This document shows, piece after piece, positions 51,763 through 59,844 of a DNA stretch of 64,000 nucleotides. The DNA lies in assembly GCF_003097355.1 (NCBI RefSeq), contig NZ_PYUI01000001.1:310001-374000 (forward strand), written 5' to 3'. Source of the stretch: Arthrobacter sp. H-02-3. Its GTDB lineage: Bacteria > Actinomycetota > Actinomycetes > Actinomycetales > Micrococcaceae. A program made the position numbers and the translations under genes. Position 1 is the stretch's first letter, and every line of letters starts with the position of its first letter. The notes under the pieces were generated by a model. It saw only the letters and a program-made list of their open reading frames with translations, was not told the DNA's origin and searched no databases.

Positions 51763-52709
51763 TAGAAATAGCCGTCCTTCTTGCGGTCTTCCATGGCGGC
51801 CTCGGAGATGCGGTCATCGGCCCGGGTGGCGCCACGTTCGGTGATGGTGGAGGCGGCAACTTCAATGACGACGTCGCGCACGGTGGCGGCGGCCGATTCC
51901 ACGGCGCCGGTGCAGGACATGTCACCGACGGTCCTGTACCGGACTGTCTTGGTGATGACTTCCTCGTGGTCGCGCGGCTGGGAGACCTCGCCGACCGCGC
52001 GCCACATGCCGTCGCGGGCGAAGACCTCGCGCTCGTGGGCGTAGTAGAGGCCCGGCAGCTCGATGTTTTCGCGCTCGATGTAGCGCCACACGTCCAGTTC
52101 GGTCCAGTTGCTGATCGGGAAGGCCCGGACGTGCTGGCCCACGGTGTGCCGGCCGTTGTACAGGTTCCACAATTCGGGGCGCTGGTTGCGGGGGTCCCAC
52201 TGGCCGAACTCGTCGCGCAGGCTCAGGATCCGCTCCTTGGCGCGGGCCTTGTCCTCGTCGCGGCGGCCGCCGCCGAAGACGGCGTCGAACTTGTTGCGCT
52301 GGATCGCATCCAGCAGCGGGACGGTCTGCAGCGGGTTGCGGGTGCCGTCGGCGCGTTCGGCCAGCTCGCCGGAGTCGATGAACTCCTGGACGGAGCCGAC
52401 GACGAGCTTGAGGCCCAGACGCTCCACCGTGCGGTCGCGGAACTCGATGACCTCGGGGAAGTTGTGCCCGGTGTCCACATGCAGGACCGGGAAGGGCACC
52501 TTGCCGGGCCAGAACGCCTTGGTGGCCAGGTGGAGCATGACCACGGAGTCCTTGCCGCCGGAAAACAGCAGCGCCGGCTTCTCGAACTCGGCGACGACCT
52601 CGCGGATGATGTGGATGGCCTCGGACTCGAGGGTGTCGAGGCTGGAGAGGCGTGTGGAAACGGGAGCGTCGGTCACCTGTGTGGGCTCCTCAGTCAGGAA
52701 AGTGCTCAT
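51762..52709 (-). CDS. cysD: sulfate adenylyltransferase subunit 2
   Basis: A 315-residue PP-loop ATP sulfurylase small subunit: ALLFSGGKDSVVMLHLATKAFWPGKVPFPVLHVDTGHNFPEVIEFRD, AVFGGGRRDEDKARAKERI, RPELWNLYNGRHTVGQHVRAFPISNWTELDVWRYIERE and TVGDMSCTGAV. It works with CysN on sulfate. The ATG overlaps the cysH stop by four bases (ATGA). Confidence 0.96.
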   Translation of the reverse strand: MSTFLTEEPTQVTDAPVSTRLSSLDTLESEAIHIIREVVAEFEKPALLFSGGKDSVVMLHLATKAFWPGKVPFPVLHVDTGHNFPEVIEFRDRTVERLGLKLVVGSVQEFIDSGELAERADGTRNPLQTVPLLDAIQRNKFDAVFGGGRRDEDKARAKERILSLRDEFGQWDPRNQRPELWNLYNGRHTVGQHVRAFPISNWTELDVWRYIERENIELPGLYYAHEREVFARDGMWRAVGEVSQPRDHEEVITKTVRYRTVGDMSCTGAVESAAATVRDVVIEVAASTITERGATRADDRISEAAMEDRKKDGYF

Positions 52710-53545
52710 ACGTGTAGTCCGCATTCTGTCTTGTCGGTTCCTGCCCAGCGGCCGGCGCGGGGGTCGTCGCCGGGCGCTACCTTGCGGGTGCAGGGCTGGC
52801 AGCCAATGGACGGGTAGCCCTGTGAAAGCAGCGGGTTGACGGGAAGGAGGTTGTCGTCGGAGTACTGCACCAGCTGGTCGAACGTCCAGGCCGCCACCGG
52901 GTTGACCTTGACCAGGCCGTTGGCCTCGTCCCAGGTGATCAGCGGCGTGTTGGTGCGGGTGGGGGCCTCGTCGCGGCGGACTCCGGTGAACCAGAGCTCG
53001 TATCCGGCGAGGGTGCGGCGCAGGGGCGCCACCTTGCGCAGGGCACAGCACTGGGCGGCGTCGCGGGCGAAGAGGTCCTTGCCCAAGAGCCGGTCCTGCT
53101 GCTCCACGGTGTTCTCCGGCAGGACGTCCACGACGTTGACGCGGAGGTTGGCTGCCACCTCGTCGCGGGTCGCGTACGTCTCCGGGAAGTGGTAGCCGGT
53201 TTCGAGGAAGAGGACGTCGACGCCGGGGAGCTGGTCCGCGACGAGCGCCGGCAGGACGGCGTCGGCCATGGAGCAGGCGACGGCGACCGCGGGCAGCTCG
53301 AAATTGCGGGCCACCCAAGCAATGACGTCGCGGGCCGGGGCGTCCCAGCCGAGCTCGGCGGCGCCGGCTTCGGCGAGGGCCTTGAGCTCCTCGTGAGTGC
53401 GGAGTGCAACGGGGCCGTTGGCAGGCGATGCCGCCCCCGTCCCTTCGCCGCGCTGCTGATCTTCGATCAGCTCAGCGCGCGGCTCCGACAGGCCCGATGC
53501 CACTCCCTGGGCGGCACCGCCTGCCAGCGGCTGAGCCTTCGTCAC
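52706..53545 (-). CDS. cysH: adenylyl-sulfate (APS) reductase, CysH family
   Basis: A 279-residue reductase. It has the iron-sulfur Cys pairs of bacterial APS reductases, C166-C167 (QCCALRK) and C249xxC252 (GCQPC), plus the catalytic Cys275 in the tail KTECGLHV. This makes APS, not PAPS, the likely substrate, fitting the lack of an APS kinase in the window. A Pro/Gly-rich N-terminal tail (~45 residues) is of no clear use. GTG 53545 overlaps the sir stop by four bases (GTGA). Confidence 0.93.
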   Translation of the reverse strand: MTKAQPLAGGAAQGVASGLSEPRAELIEDQQRGEGTGAASPANGPVALRTHEELKALAEAGAAELGWDAPARDVIAWVARNFELPAVAVACSMADAVLPALVADQLPGVDVLFLETGYHFPETYATRDEVAANLRVNVVDVLPENTVEQQDRLLGKDLFARDAAQCCALRKVAPLRRTLAGYELWFTGVRRDEAPTRTNTPLITWDEANGLVKVNPVAAWTFDQLVQYSDDNLLPVNPLLSQGYPSIGCQPCTRKVAPGDDPRAGRWAGTDKTECGLHV

Positions 53546-55287
53546 TGGAGATCACCCTCTTCGGCGGCGTGGGCCCATTCGGCGAAGGTCTGGCCCTCGG
53601 CACGGTCGGCGACGAACTTCCGGACCACGCGCTCCACATAATCGGGGAGATCCTCAACGTAGACCTTGAGGCCACGGACGGTGCGGCCGAGGCCGGCCTC
53701 CTCGCGGCTGTTGGACGCTAGCCCGCCGCCGAGGTGGACCTGGAAGCCGGGCGTGGGGTCGCCGTCGGGCGTTGGCAGCATCATGCCCTTGAGGCCGATG
53801 TCCGCCGTCTGGATCCGGGCGCAGGAGTTGGGGCAGCCGTTGATGTGAAGGGACAGCGCCTGGGGCAGCTGCTTGCTCTCGGCGAGGTCGGCCAGGCGGC
53901 GTTCCAGCTCGGCGACGGCGGTGGCGGCCGTGACCTTGGTTTCCACGATGGCGAGCTTGCAGAACTCGATGCCCGTGCAGGCGATGGTGCCGCGACGGAA
54001 CACGGACGGCCGGGCGGACAGGCCCAGGGCGTCGAGCTCGGCCACGAGGGGCTCGACCTCGTCCTTGGGCACGTCGAGGACCACGAGCTTCTGGTGCGGG
54101 GTGGTGCGCAAACGCTGCGAGCCGCGGGCTTCCAGGGTGTCCGCGAGCTTGACGAGCTGGCTGCCGGAGAGCCGGCCGGCCAGCGGGGTGGCACCGATGA
54201 AGAACTTGCCGTCCTTCTGTTCGTGCACGCCGATGTGGTCGCCGGGTGTGGACGGCTTGGGCGCTGCGGGGCCGTCGGAGAGCTTGAAGCCAAGGTATTC
54301 ATCTTCGAGGATCTGCCGGAACTTCTCCGGGCCCCAGTCGGCCATCAGGAACTTCAGGCGCGCCTTGGTGCGCATGCGGCGGTAGCCGTAATCGCGGAAG
54401 ATGCTGGTGACGCCGAGCCAGACCTCTGCGGCCTCCTCGGGCTTGACGAACGCGCCGAGCCGCTTGGCCAGCATGGGGTTGGTGGAGAGGGCCCCGCCGA
54501 CCCAGAGGTCGTAGCCGGCGCCGAGCTCGGGGTGGACCATGCCCACCAGGCCGAAGTCGTTGATTTCGTGGACCACGTCCTGGCTGGGGTGGCCGGTGAT
54601 GGCGGTCTTGTATTTCCGCGGCAGGTTAGCGAGCTCGGGGTCGCCGATGAAGCGTTCCGCGAGCTCCTGGATCAGCGGCGTGGGGTCGATGATCTCGTCC
54701 TTGGCGATCCCCGCAACCGGGGAACCGAGGATGACGCGGGGGACGTCGCCGCAGGCTTCCGTGGTGGACAGCCCCACGGCCTCGAGCCGGCGCCAGATCT
54801 CGGGCACGTCTTCAACCCGGATCCAGTGCAGCTGGATGTTCTGGCGGTCCGTGAGGTCGGCCGAATCGCGGGCGAAGTCCACGGAGATCTGGCCTATGAC
54901 GCGCAGCTGCTCGGTGGTGAGCGCACCGCCGTCGATCCGTACGCGGAGCATGAAGTACTTGTCTTCGAGCTCGTGCGGCTCAAGCGTGGCGGTCTTGCCG
55001 CCGTCGATCCCGGGTTTGCGCTGGGTGTAGAGGCCCCACCAGCGGAAGCGGCCGTGCAGGTCGGTGCCGTCGATGGAATCGAAGCCGTGCTTGGAGTAGA
55101 CGGACTCGATACGCTCGCGGACGTTGAGGCCGCTGTCTTCCTGTTTCCAGGTCTCGTTGGCGTTCAGCGGCGTGGTGCCGTCCACTTTCCACTGCCCGTG
55201 CGGCTTTGCGGCGGGGCGGGAGGGTCGCTTGGTGCGGCCGGCGGCAGCCTCGTCCGTGGACGCTCCGGCTAGAGCTGTATCAGTCAT
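53542..55287 (-). CDS. sir: ferredoxin-dependent sulfite reductase (siroheme, 4Fe-4S)
   Basis: A 581-residue reductase of the actinobacterial SirA/NirA group. Siroheme and cluster ligands: C437, C443 (ACTGIEFCKLA), C485 and C489 (NGCPNSC). Tyr87 and Cys179 are 92 residues apart, matching the Tyr69-Cys161 thioether pair of the Mycobacterium tuberculosis enzyme, so a crosslink is likely. The substrate is sulfite; the reaction makes sulfide with electrons from ferredoxin. It is the first gene of the cys operon, and its promoter is one of the three that align. Leaderless start: TACAGT six bases before ATG. Confidence 0.94.
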   Translation of the reverse strand: MTDTALAGASTDEAAAGRTKRPSRPAAKPHGQWKVDGTTPLNANETWKQEDSGLNVRERIESVYSKHGFDSIDGTDLHGRFRWWGLYTQRKPGIDGGKTATLEPHELEDKYFMLRVRIDGGALTTEQLRVIGQISVDFARDSADLTDRQNIQLHWIRVEDVPEIWRRLEAVGLSTTEACGDVPRVILGSPVAGIAKDEIIDPTPLIQELAERFIGDPELANLPRKYKTAITGHPSQDVVHEINDFGLVGMVHPELGAGYDLWVGGALSTNPMLAKRLGAFVKPEEAAEVWLGVTSIFRDYGYRRMRTKARLKFLMADWGPEKFRQILEDEYLGFKLSDGPAAPKPSTPGDHIGVHEQKDGKFFIGATPLAGRLSGSQLVKLADTLEARGSQRLRTTPHQKLVVLDVPKDEVEPLVAELDALGLSARPSVFRRGTIACTGIEFCKLAIVETKVTAATAVAELERRLADLAESKQLPQALSLHINGCPNSCARIQTADIGLKGMMLPTPDGDPTPGFQVHLGGGLASNSREEAGLGRTVRGLKVYVEDLPDYVERVVRKFVADRAEGQTFAEWAHAAEEGDLQ

Positions 55288-55335
55288 GCATCGACTGTAG
55301 GGGTGGCCGTAATGCCGTCACAAAGGGTCAGAAAC
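55288..55335 (-). promoter_or_regulatory. sir promoter, sulfur-regulon type
   Basis: GTTTC, TTGTGA (-35-like), 18 bases, TACAGT (-10), six bases (CGATGC), ATG 55287. The last 8 bases before ATG, GTCGATGC, are identical to cysG. A second GTTTCC lies farther upstream. Confidence 0.6.
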
Positions 55336-55418
55336 GGGAGGTCACCTAGGGAAACATTTCGTCACGAACCGCCGAAAAGCCTTGATCCAGCCGCCCGCCT
55401 GTGCATCTGGCGGAACAG

Positions 55419-56165
55419 TCAGGCCAAGGGTTGGCCGGCCGCGGCCAGCACGGCGTCGTAGCGTTCCAAGGCGATGCTGGCGAGGACCGGCGAGGGCAGG
55501 AGCGGCGCTGTCACAAGGTCCGCGCCCGCCCTGGCCAGCTGGTCATGGAAGAAGCCGGGCGCCAGGAGATAGGAGGCGATGACAACCCGGCCACCCAGGT
55601 CCACTCCCCCGGCCGAGTCCCCCGCGCCAGCACCCCCGGCGGCCTCCTCGCGGAGCATGGCCACGGCTTCGGGCACCGAGGGCTTGGCGGACGCGCCGTA
55701 CGCGGACACGATCCGGTTGGACCGCAGGGAGCGCAGCTGTCCGGCAAGTTCCTCGACGTTGCCGGAGGCACTTGGGTCGGAGGACCCGGCAGCGGCGAGG
55801 ATCACGGCGTCGTTGTCCGTTACGCCTGCCTCGCGCAGTCGCTGGTCCAACAGCGCCGCCAGCCGCGGGTCCGGCCCCAGCGGCGCGGCGGCAAGAGTGC
55901 CCGGCCGGCTCTTCACAGCCCGGGCGATGTCCACCTTGACGTGGTAACCGACGCTCAGCAGCAGCGGAACCACGACGGCGGTCTCCCCCGCCGGGAGCCC
56001 CGCCACGACGGCCGGCAGGTCCGGGTCCTGCACGTCGACGTAGGCCTCGCGGACGTCCAGTCCGGGCCGGAGCGCGGCGATGCCGTCCCGGAGCGCGTTG
56101 ACCTCCGCGGCTCCGAGCTTGCTGGACGTGCCGTGGGCGCAGGCGATCAGGATGGGGCTATTCAT
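55419..56165 (-). CDS. sirohydrochlorin chelatase, CbiX family
   Basis: A 248-residue chelatase that inserts Fe2+ into sirohydrochlorin. Metal motif: LIACAHGTSSKLGAAEVN with the active His, and the second-half VVPLLLSVGYHVKVDI. The CbiX-L pattern in two repeats is visible, and the C-terminal half is GGVDLGGRVVIASYLLAPGFFHDQLA. It lies upstream of sir on the same strand with 131 bases between, so siroheme supply and use are grouped. ATG 56165 may be leaderless (TACGCT seven bases upstream). Confidence 0.9.
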   Translation of the reverse strand: MNSPILIACAHGTSSKLGAAEVNALRDGIAALRPGLDVREAYVDVQDPDLPAVVAGLPAGETAVVVPLLLSVGYHVKVDIARAVKSRPGTLAAAPLGPDPRLAALLDQRLREAGVTDNDAVILAAAGSSDPSASGNVEELAGQLRSLRSNRIVSAYGASAKPSVPEAVAMLREEAAGGAGAGDSAGGVDLGGRVVIASYLLAPGFFHDQLARAGADLVTAPLLPSPVLASIALERYDAVLAAAGQPLA

Positions 56166-56172
56166 AGCCGTT

Positions 56173-56178
56173 AGCGTA
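56173..56178 (-). promoter_or_regulatory. putative -10 element TACGCT of a leaderless chelatase transcript
   Basis: TACGCT, seven bases, ATG 56165. It lacks the GTTTC block of the three sulfur promoters. Confidence 0.35.
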
Positions 56179-56226
56179 ACCTTGGAGCCGCCCCATCCGC
56201 CGCCTAATTATCGACCGGGACGCTTC

Positions 56227-56892
56227 ATGACCTTCTCCTTCAGCCTTGTCCTGGTCTGGCTTGACCTCGCCGGCGTCTTCTTCTTTGCGGTCTCCGGATC
56301 GCTGCTTGCGGCCCGGAAGCAGTTCGACATCATCGGCTCGCTGCTCCTGGCCTCGGTGGTGAGCCTGGGCGGGGGCGTCATCCGCGACATCATCATCAAC
56401 GCCGGGCCGCCGGTCGCGTTCACCAACCCGGCCTACCTCGCACCTCCCCTGCTCGCCACGGTCCTGGTGTACTTCCTGTTCTCCAGCGTCCAGCGCTTCA
56501 CCTCGCTGCTGATCCTGTTCGATGCCGGCGGGCTGGCACTGTTTTGCATCACCGGCACCCTCAAGGCCCTGGCCGCCGGGATGAATCCCGTGGCTGCCGT
56601 CCTGCTGGGAGTCACGACGGCGGTGGGCGGCGGCCTGCTGCGCGACATCACTGCCAACGAGGTTCCGCAGCTTTTTGACCCCAAGGACATCTATGCCTTG
56701 CCGGCGTTTGCCGGGGCGGCCTCCACCGCGATCCTGTCCCTCACCGGAACCTTCACCGCGGCCTCCGCCACCGCCGTCACCGCCGTCGTCTTCGCCTTCC
56801 GGGTCACGGCATGGCGCCGCCACTGGCACGCCCCGCTGGCCGTGCGCGGCTGGCACCGGCTGGGCCTGGGCACGGCGGAAAACGGCCGCTAG
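56227..56892 (+). CDS. TRIC/UPF0126 family cation channel-like membrane protein
   Basis: A 221-residue integral membrane protein with two repeats of the TRIC/UPF0126 glycine domain: VWLDLAGVFFFAVSGSLLAARKQFDIIGSLLLASVVSLGGGVIRDIIIN and ILFDAGGLALFCITGTLKALAAGMNPVAAVLLGVTTAVGGGLLRDITANEVP. Prokaryotic TRIC homologs form homotrimeric monovalent cation channels. ATG 56227 is where homology begins. Divergent from the chelatase. Confidence 0.88.
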   Translation: MTFSFSLVLVWLDLAGVFFFAVSGSLLAARKQFDIIGSLLLASVVSLGGGVIRDIIINAGPPVAFTNPAYLAPPLLATVLVYFLFSSVQRFTSLLILFDAGGLALFCITGTLKALAAGMNPVAAVLLGVTTAVGGGLLRDITANEVPQLFDPKDIYALPAFAGAASTAILSLTGTFTAASATAVTAVVFAFRVTAWRRHWHAPLAVRGWHRLGLGTAENGR

Positions 56893-56900
56893 GGATTAGC

Positions 56901-56906
56901 TAGGAT
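56901..56906 (+). promoter_or_regulatory. putative -10 element TAGGAT of a leaderless SUKH-like transcript
   Basis: TAGGAT, six bases, ATG 56913. Confidence 0.5.
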
Positions 56907-56912
56907 AAGACC

Positions 56913-57341
56913 ATGACTGACATGTTCCTCGAGAAATTCCGCGCGCTTGTACCGAAGTATCTCGAAGACGAATGGCAGGAAGAGGATGGCCTCGCGGCCG
57001 ACGAACTCGACGCCGCCCTGGCCGAACACCAGTTCCAGATCCCGCTGGTCCTGCGCGAGTTCTACCTGGCCGTCGGGGGCTGCGAGGACCTCATGGAGGC
57101 CTACCACTATTTCTGGGACCCGGAAGAGCTCGAAGTCGATGACGAGGGCTTCCTCATGTTCCTCGAAGACGAGGAAGAGCAGTTCACGTGGGGTTTCCGC
57201 GTCGGGGACCTCAGCGTCCCGGATCCGATCGTGTACCGCCGCAACAACGCCCGCGGCCAGTGGAAGAGCGAGGAAGGGACCTTCTCCGAATTCGTCTTCG
57301 ACATGTTCGAGTGGGCCTTCAACGACGAGGACGAAGACTAG
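56913..57341 (+). CDS. acidic SUKH/SMI1-KNR4-like protein
   Basis: A 142-residue highly acidic protein (MTDMFLEKFRALVPKYLEDEWQEEDG ... FNDEDED). The segment ELDAALAEHQFQIPLVLREFYLAVGGCEDLMEA is like the SMI1/KNR4 (SUKH) superfamily, used in bacterial immunity proteins against toxins and elsewhere. No toxin gene lies beside it, so an immunity role is only a guess. Start: ATG 56913, six bases after TAGGAT. Confidence 0.65.
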   Translation: MTDMFLEKFRALVPKYLEDEWQEEDGLAADELDAALAEHQFQIPLVLREFYLAVGGCEDLMEAYHYFWDPEELEVDDEGFLMFLEDEEEQFTWGFRVGDLSVPDPIVYRRNNARGQWKSEEGTFSEFVFDMFEWAFNDEDED

Positions 57342-57364
57342 GCGGAGCCCTGCGGAAGATCGAC

Positions 57365-57386
57365 CGCCGGTTCTCCCCACGTTTGG
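57365..57386. repeat. flanking direct repeat, left copy
   Basis: A 22-base sequence starting CGCCGGTTCTCCCCA, matching 19 of 22 at 58345-58366 on the other side of the AbiEi/DUF559-like gene. Confidence 0.6.
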
Positions 57387-57427
57387 CCTCCTTCACCGGA
57401 GTATCGGGGCGAACCGCCGGCGTTCTG

Positions 57428-57441
57428 CGGCGTCGGAAGTT
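57428..57441. repeat. flanking inverted repeat, left arm
   Basis: CGGCGTCGGAAGTT pairs with AACTCCCGACGCCG at 58336-58349 (13 of 14). Confidence 0.55.
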
Positions 57442-57456
57442 CATACATGGGGGAGT

Positions 57457-58278
57457 TCAGCGGATGACGCGGCCGCGCAGCACCTGCCACACCTCATCGA
57501 CGATCCTCTGCGGGTTGTAGACCACGTCCTGATACCCGTACCGGAGCACGGCGTAGCCCGCCAGGGTGCTGGCGTTGTTCCGCCCCCGATCCTTCTTGAC
57601 CTGAGCGCGCTCAAGGTGGGTGCTTCCGTCGATCTCCACGATCAGGAACCCCTCCAGGAGAAAGTCCACAATGCCGATTCCCGGCAGATGCACCTGCGTC
57701 TGGGTATAGATTCCTTGGCTCCTGAACAGCAGCCTGGCGACGACCTCTATTGCAGAGTCCGCCGTACCGTCGACCAGGTCCAGGATTCCGCGGGCGGCCC
57801 CGTTACGGCTTCCCGGCAGCCGCTGCCGGAGGTAATCGAGTGTCGTGCGGCCTTGCAGCAGGGCACTTTCCACCATGACGGCGGCCTCAACCGGGGGTAG
57901 GCATCGCAGCGCATGCAGCAGGGTGTCTGTCAGTCCGGCCACGGGGCGGGGGAACTCCGGCGGCACCACGCTACCGCGGTGGATGACTGCACCGGCTGCC
58001 GAGCCGTGCTGGCACAGGAGATGCAGCCGCTCGGGCGCGTGGAGCCGCCAAAGCCCGTGGTGCGTTGTCGCCGAGACGCAGCTCAGCAGGCCGTTGGCCA
58101 GAACCGCGGCCACGAGGTCAGGCGCCGCGCCCGCCTGTGCCACAATTCCGTGGCGCAGGCGGGCGACTTCCCCTGCCGCAATCGCATTTCTGATGCTCCG
58201 CGCCGAGAAGCCTGCCTGCAACAGCGTCCCGGTCCGGGCCACCGAGCCGGCGTACCTGAGGTAACTGGTGAGGTCCAT
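57457..58278 (-). CDS. AbiEi-like / DUF559 domain protein
   Basis: A 273-residue protein. The N-terminal half resembles AbiEi-type antitoxin winged-helix proteins (ARTGTLLQAGFSARSIRNAIAAGEVARLRHGIVAQ, SHxxLxL-type SCVSATTHHGLWRLHAPERLHLL). The C-terminal part is DUF559-like, a PD-(D/E)XK-type nuclease fold related to Vsr: GIGIVDFLLEGFLIVEIDGSTHLERAQVKKDRGRNNASTLAGYAVLRYGYQDVVYNPQRIVDEV, with an Asp and the EID pattern. Genes of this type are common orphans in Arthrobacter; toxin partner not seen. ATG 58278 is used because homology starts there. It is bracketed by repeats. Confidence 0.75.
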   Translation of the reverse strand: MDLTSYLRYAGSVARTGTLLQAGFSARSIRNAIAAGEVARLRHGIVAQAGAAPDLVAAVLANGLLSCVSATTHHGLWRLHAPERLHLLCQHGSAAGAVIHRGSVVPPEFPRPVAGLTDTLLHALRCLPPVEAAVMVESALLQGRTTLDYLRQRLPGSRNGAARGILDLVDGTADSAIEVVARLLFRSQGIYTQTQVHLPGIGIVDFLLEGFLIVEIDGSTHLERAQVKKDRGRNNASTLAGYAVLRYGYQDVVYNPQRIVDEVWQVLRGRVIR

Positions 58279-58335
58279 GAACCCAGCACAGTCCGGAACT
58301 GGGCCCACCGACAGCTGCTTGGACGCGTATGTGGA

Positions 58336-58349
58336 AACTCCCGACGCCG
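58336..58349. repeat. flanking inverted repeat, right arm
   Basis: AACTCCCGACGCCG, inverted partner of 57428-57441. Confidence 0.55.
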
Positions 58350-58366
58350 ATTCTCCCCAACTTTGG
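58345..58366. repeat. flanking direct repeat, right copy
   Basis: CGCCGATTCTCCCCA..., 19 of 22 identical to 57365-57386. The 465-base gap 58279-58743 otherwise holds hairpins (TTGGGGC / GCCCCAA at 58363-58389) and one long terminator; no supported gene. Confidence 0.6.
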
Positions 58367-58578
58367 GGCCAGCTGACGGCGTGCCCCAAGGCTTCCGGGC
58401 GTTGTCTGCCCGAGAAGTGGGAGATTCCGAACTGGCATCGGCATCCCGGCGTCCTGACAACGGAATCCCAACAGGGAAAAACTGTGACAACTTATTTACA
58501 GATACCCCTAGACAGCATTACAAACTTGTCATAGTCTCTTTCTTGGGTTCACCAAATGCCTCCGGTGGATCTGATGCG

Positions 58579-58649
58579 AACGGAGAAATGGCCCCGGTTC
58601 GGCACAACGGAAGACTCGAACGTTGTGAGGAACCGGGGCCATTCCGTTT
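58579..58649 (-). terminator. terminator after the menaquinone operon
   Basis: AACGGAgAAATGGCCCCGGTTC / GAACCGGGGCCATtCCGTT, with inner CACAAC / GTTGTG. It lies 95 bases after the polyprenyl synthase stop. Confidence 0.75.
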
Positions 58650-58743
58650 ATGAAGCGGCAAGCCGGAAGCGCCCAGGCGGAATTGCCGGCAGCGCCCAGG
58701 CGGCAGTGCAAGTCGACCCCGGCCAGCCGACGTCGCGGGGCGG

Positions 58744-59844
58744 CTAGCTGCTGCGGTCCACGACCGCGTGGGCGAAGCTCGTCAGCGAGGCCTTGACGAC
58801 GCCTTCAGGCAGCGGCGCAAGGGCGGCAATGGCCTCCTCCGCCCAGGCGCGCGCGACCACCCATGATTCTGCGGTGACAGGGTGCTCCCGGAGTCCGGCC
58901 ACGGCGGCCGCCAGGGCTTCGTCCGAGGTGAGGTCGCCGTCGATCAGCTTCAAGAGTTCGACGGCGGACTGGTCCCCGTCACGGGCGGCGTTGCGCAGCA
59001 GCAGCACGGGCAGCGTGGGGACGCCTTCGCGCAGGTCGGTGCCCGGCGACTTGCCGGACTTGACCTTGATCCCGGTGACGTCGATGACGTCGTCGGCGAG
59101 CTGGAAGGCGACGCCCACCTTCTCGCCGTATTCGACCAGCAGGGCCTCGTAGGCCTCGTCTGCACCGGAGAAGATTGCGCCGAGCTGGCCGGAGGCTGCC
59201 ACCAGCGAGCCCGTCTTGTCCGCGATGACGGAGAGGTAGTGCGCCACGGGGTCCTCGTCCGGACGCGGCCCCACGGTCTCGTGCAACTGGCCCAGGCAGA
59301 GCCGCTCGAAGGTCCGCGCCTGGATGCCCAGCGCACGCGAGCCGAGCTCAGAGACCAGGATGGAGGCGCGCGCGAAGATGAGGTCGCCGGTCAGGACGGC
59401 GACGGAGTTGCCCCAGACCTCGTGGGCCGTGGGTGCGCCGCGGCGGAACGGCGCGGAGTCCATGACGTCGTCGTGGTACAGGGTGGCGAGGTGCGTCAGT
59501 TCAACGACGACGGCGGCCTGCACCACGGCGGGCCGGGAGGCGTCGCCCAGGTGGGCGCACAGCAGGGTCAGGAGCGGGCGAATGCGCTTGCCGCCGGCTT
59601 CCACGAGGTGACGCGACGTTGCGTCAGCCAGCGGATCGGAGTTGGCAATGGCTTCGCGCAGCTTCTTCTCGACCCGCGCCAGGTTGGTGGTGATCGCGGG
59701 GCCGAGTTCGGGGTCGCCAGCGATGGCCGCGAAGCCTGCCGGCAGTTGGAGGCCGGTGGCGATCGCCGTGGTGTTGAGGCTGGGTTCAGAGCTCGGCAGG
59801 CCGTGTCCGGCGTGCGTCCAGCTTTGGTCTGCAGAGTTGGTCAC
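58744..59844 (-). CDS. all-trans polyprenyl diphosphate synthase (menaquinone side chain)
   Basis: A 366-residue prenyl chain elongase. It has the first Asp-rich motif in LATLYHDDVMDSAPFRRG (DDxxD), KRIRPLLTLL, EVWGNSVAVLTGDL, and the second motif FQLADDVIDVTG. The chain length is not definable by eye (octa- to nonaprenyl is usual). The GTG 59844 overlaps the reductase stop by four bases; it belongs to the menG-menJ block and provides the isoprenoid tail of menaquinone. Confidence 0.92.
   Translation of the reverse strand: MTNSADQSWTHAGHGLPSSEPSLNTTAIATGLQLPAGFAAIAGDPELGPAITTNLARVEKKLREAIANSDPLADATSRHLVEAGGKRIRPLLTLLCAHLGDASRPAVVQAAVVVELTHLATLYHDDVMDSAPFRRGAPTAHEVWGNSVAVLTGDLIFARASILVSELGSRALGIQARTFERLCLGQLHETVGPRPDEDPVAHYLSVIADKTGSLVAASGQLGAIFSGADEAYEALLVEYGEKVGVAFQLADDVIDVTGIKVKSGKSPGTDLREGVPTLPVLLLRNAARDGDQSAVELLKLIDGDLTSDEALAAAVAGLREHPVTAESWVVARAWAEEAIAALAPLPEGVVKASLTSFAHAVVDRSS

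Noticed and set aside
56913..58278. A defence island (SUKH-like protein plus AbiEi/DUF559-like protein)
   Set aside because: The genes are on opposite strands, without a toxin, nuclease system or transposase nearby; both are common orphans.
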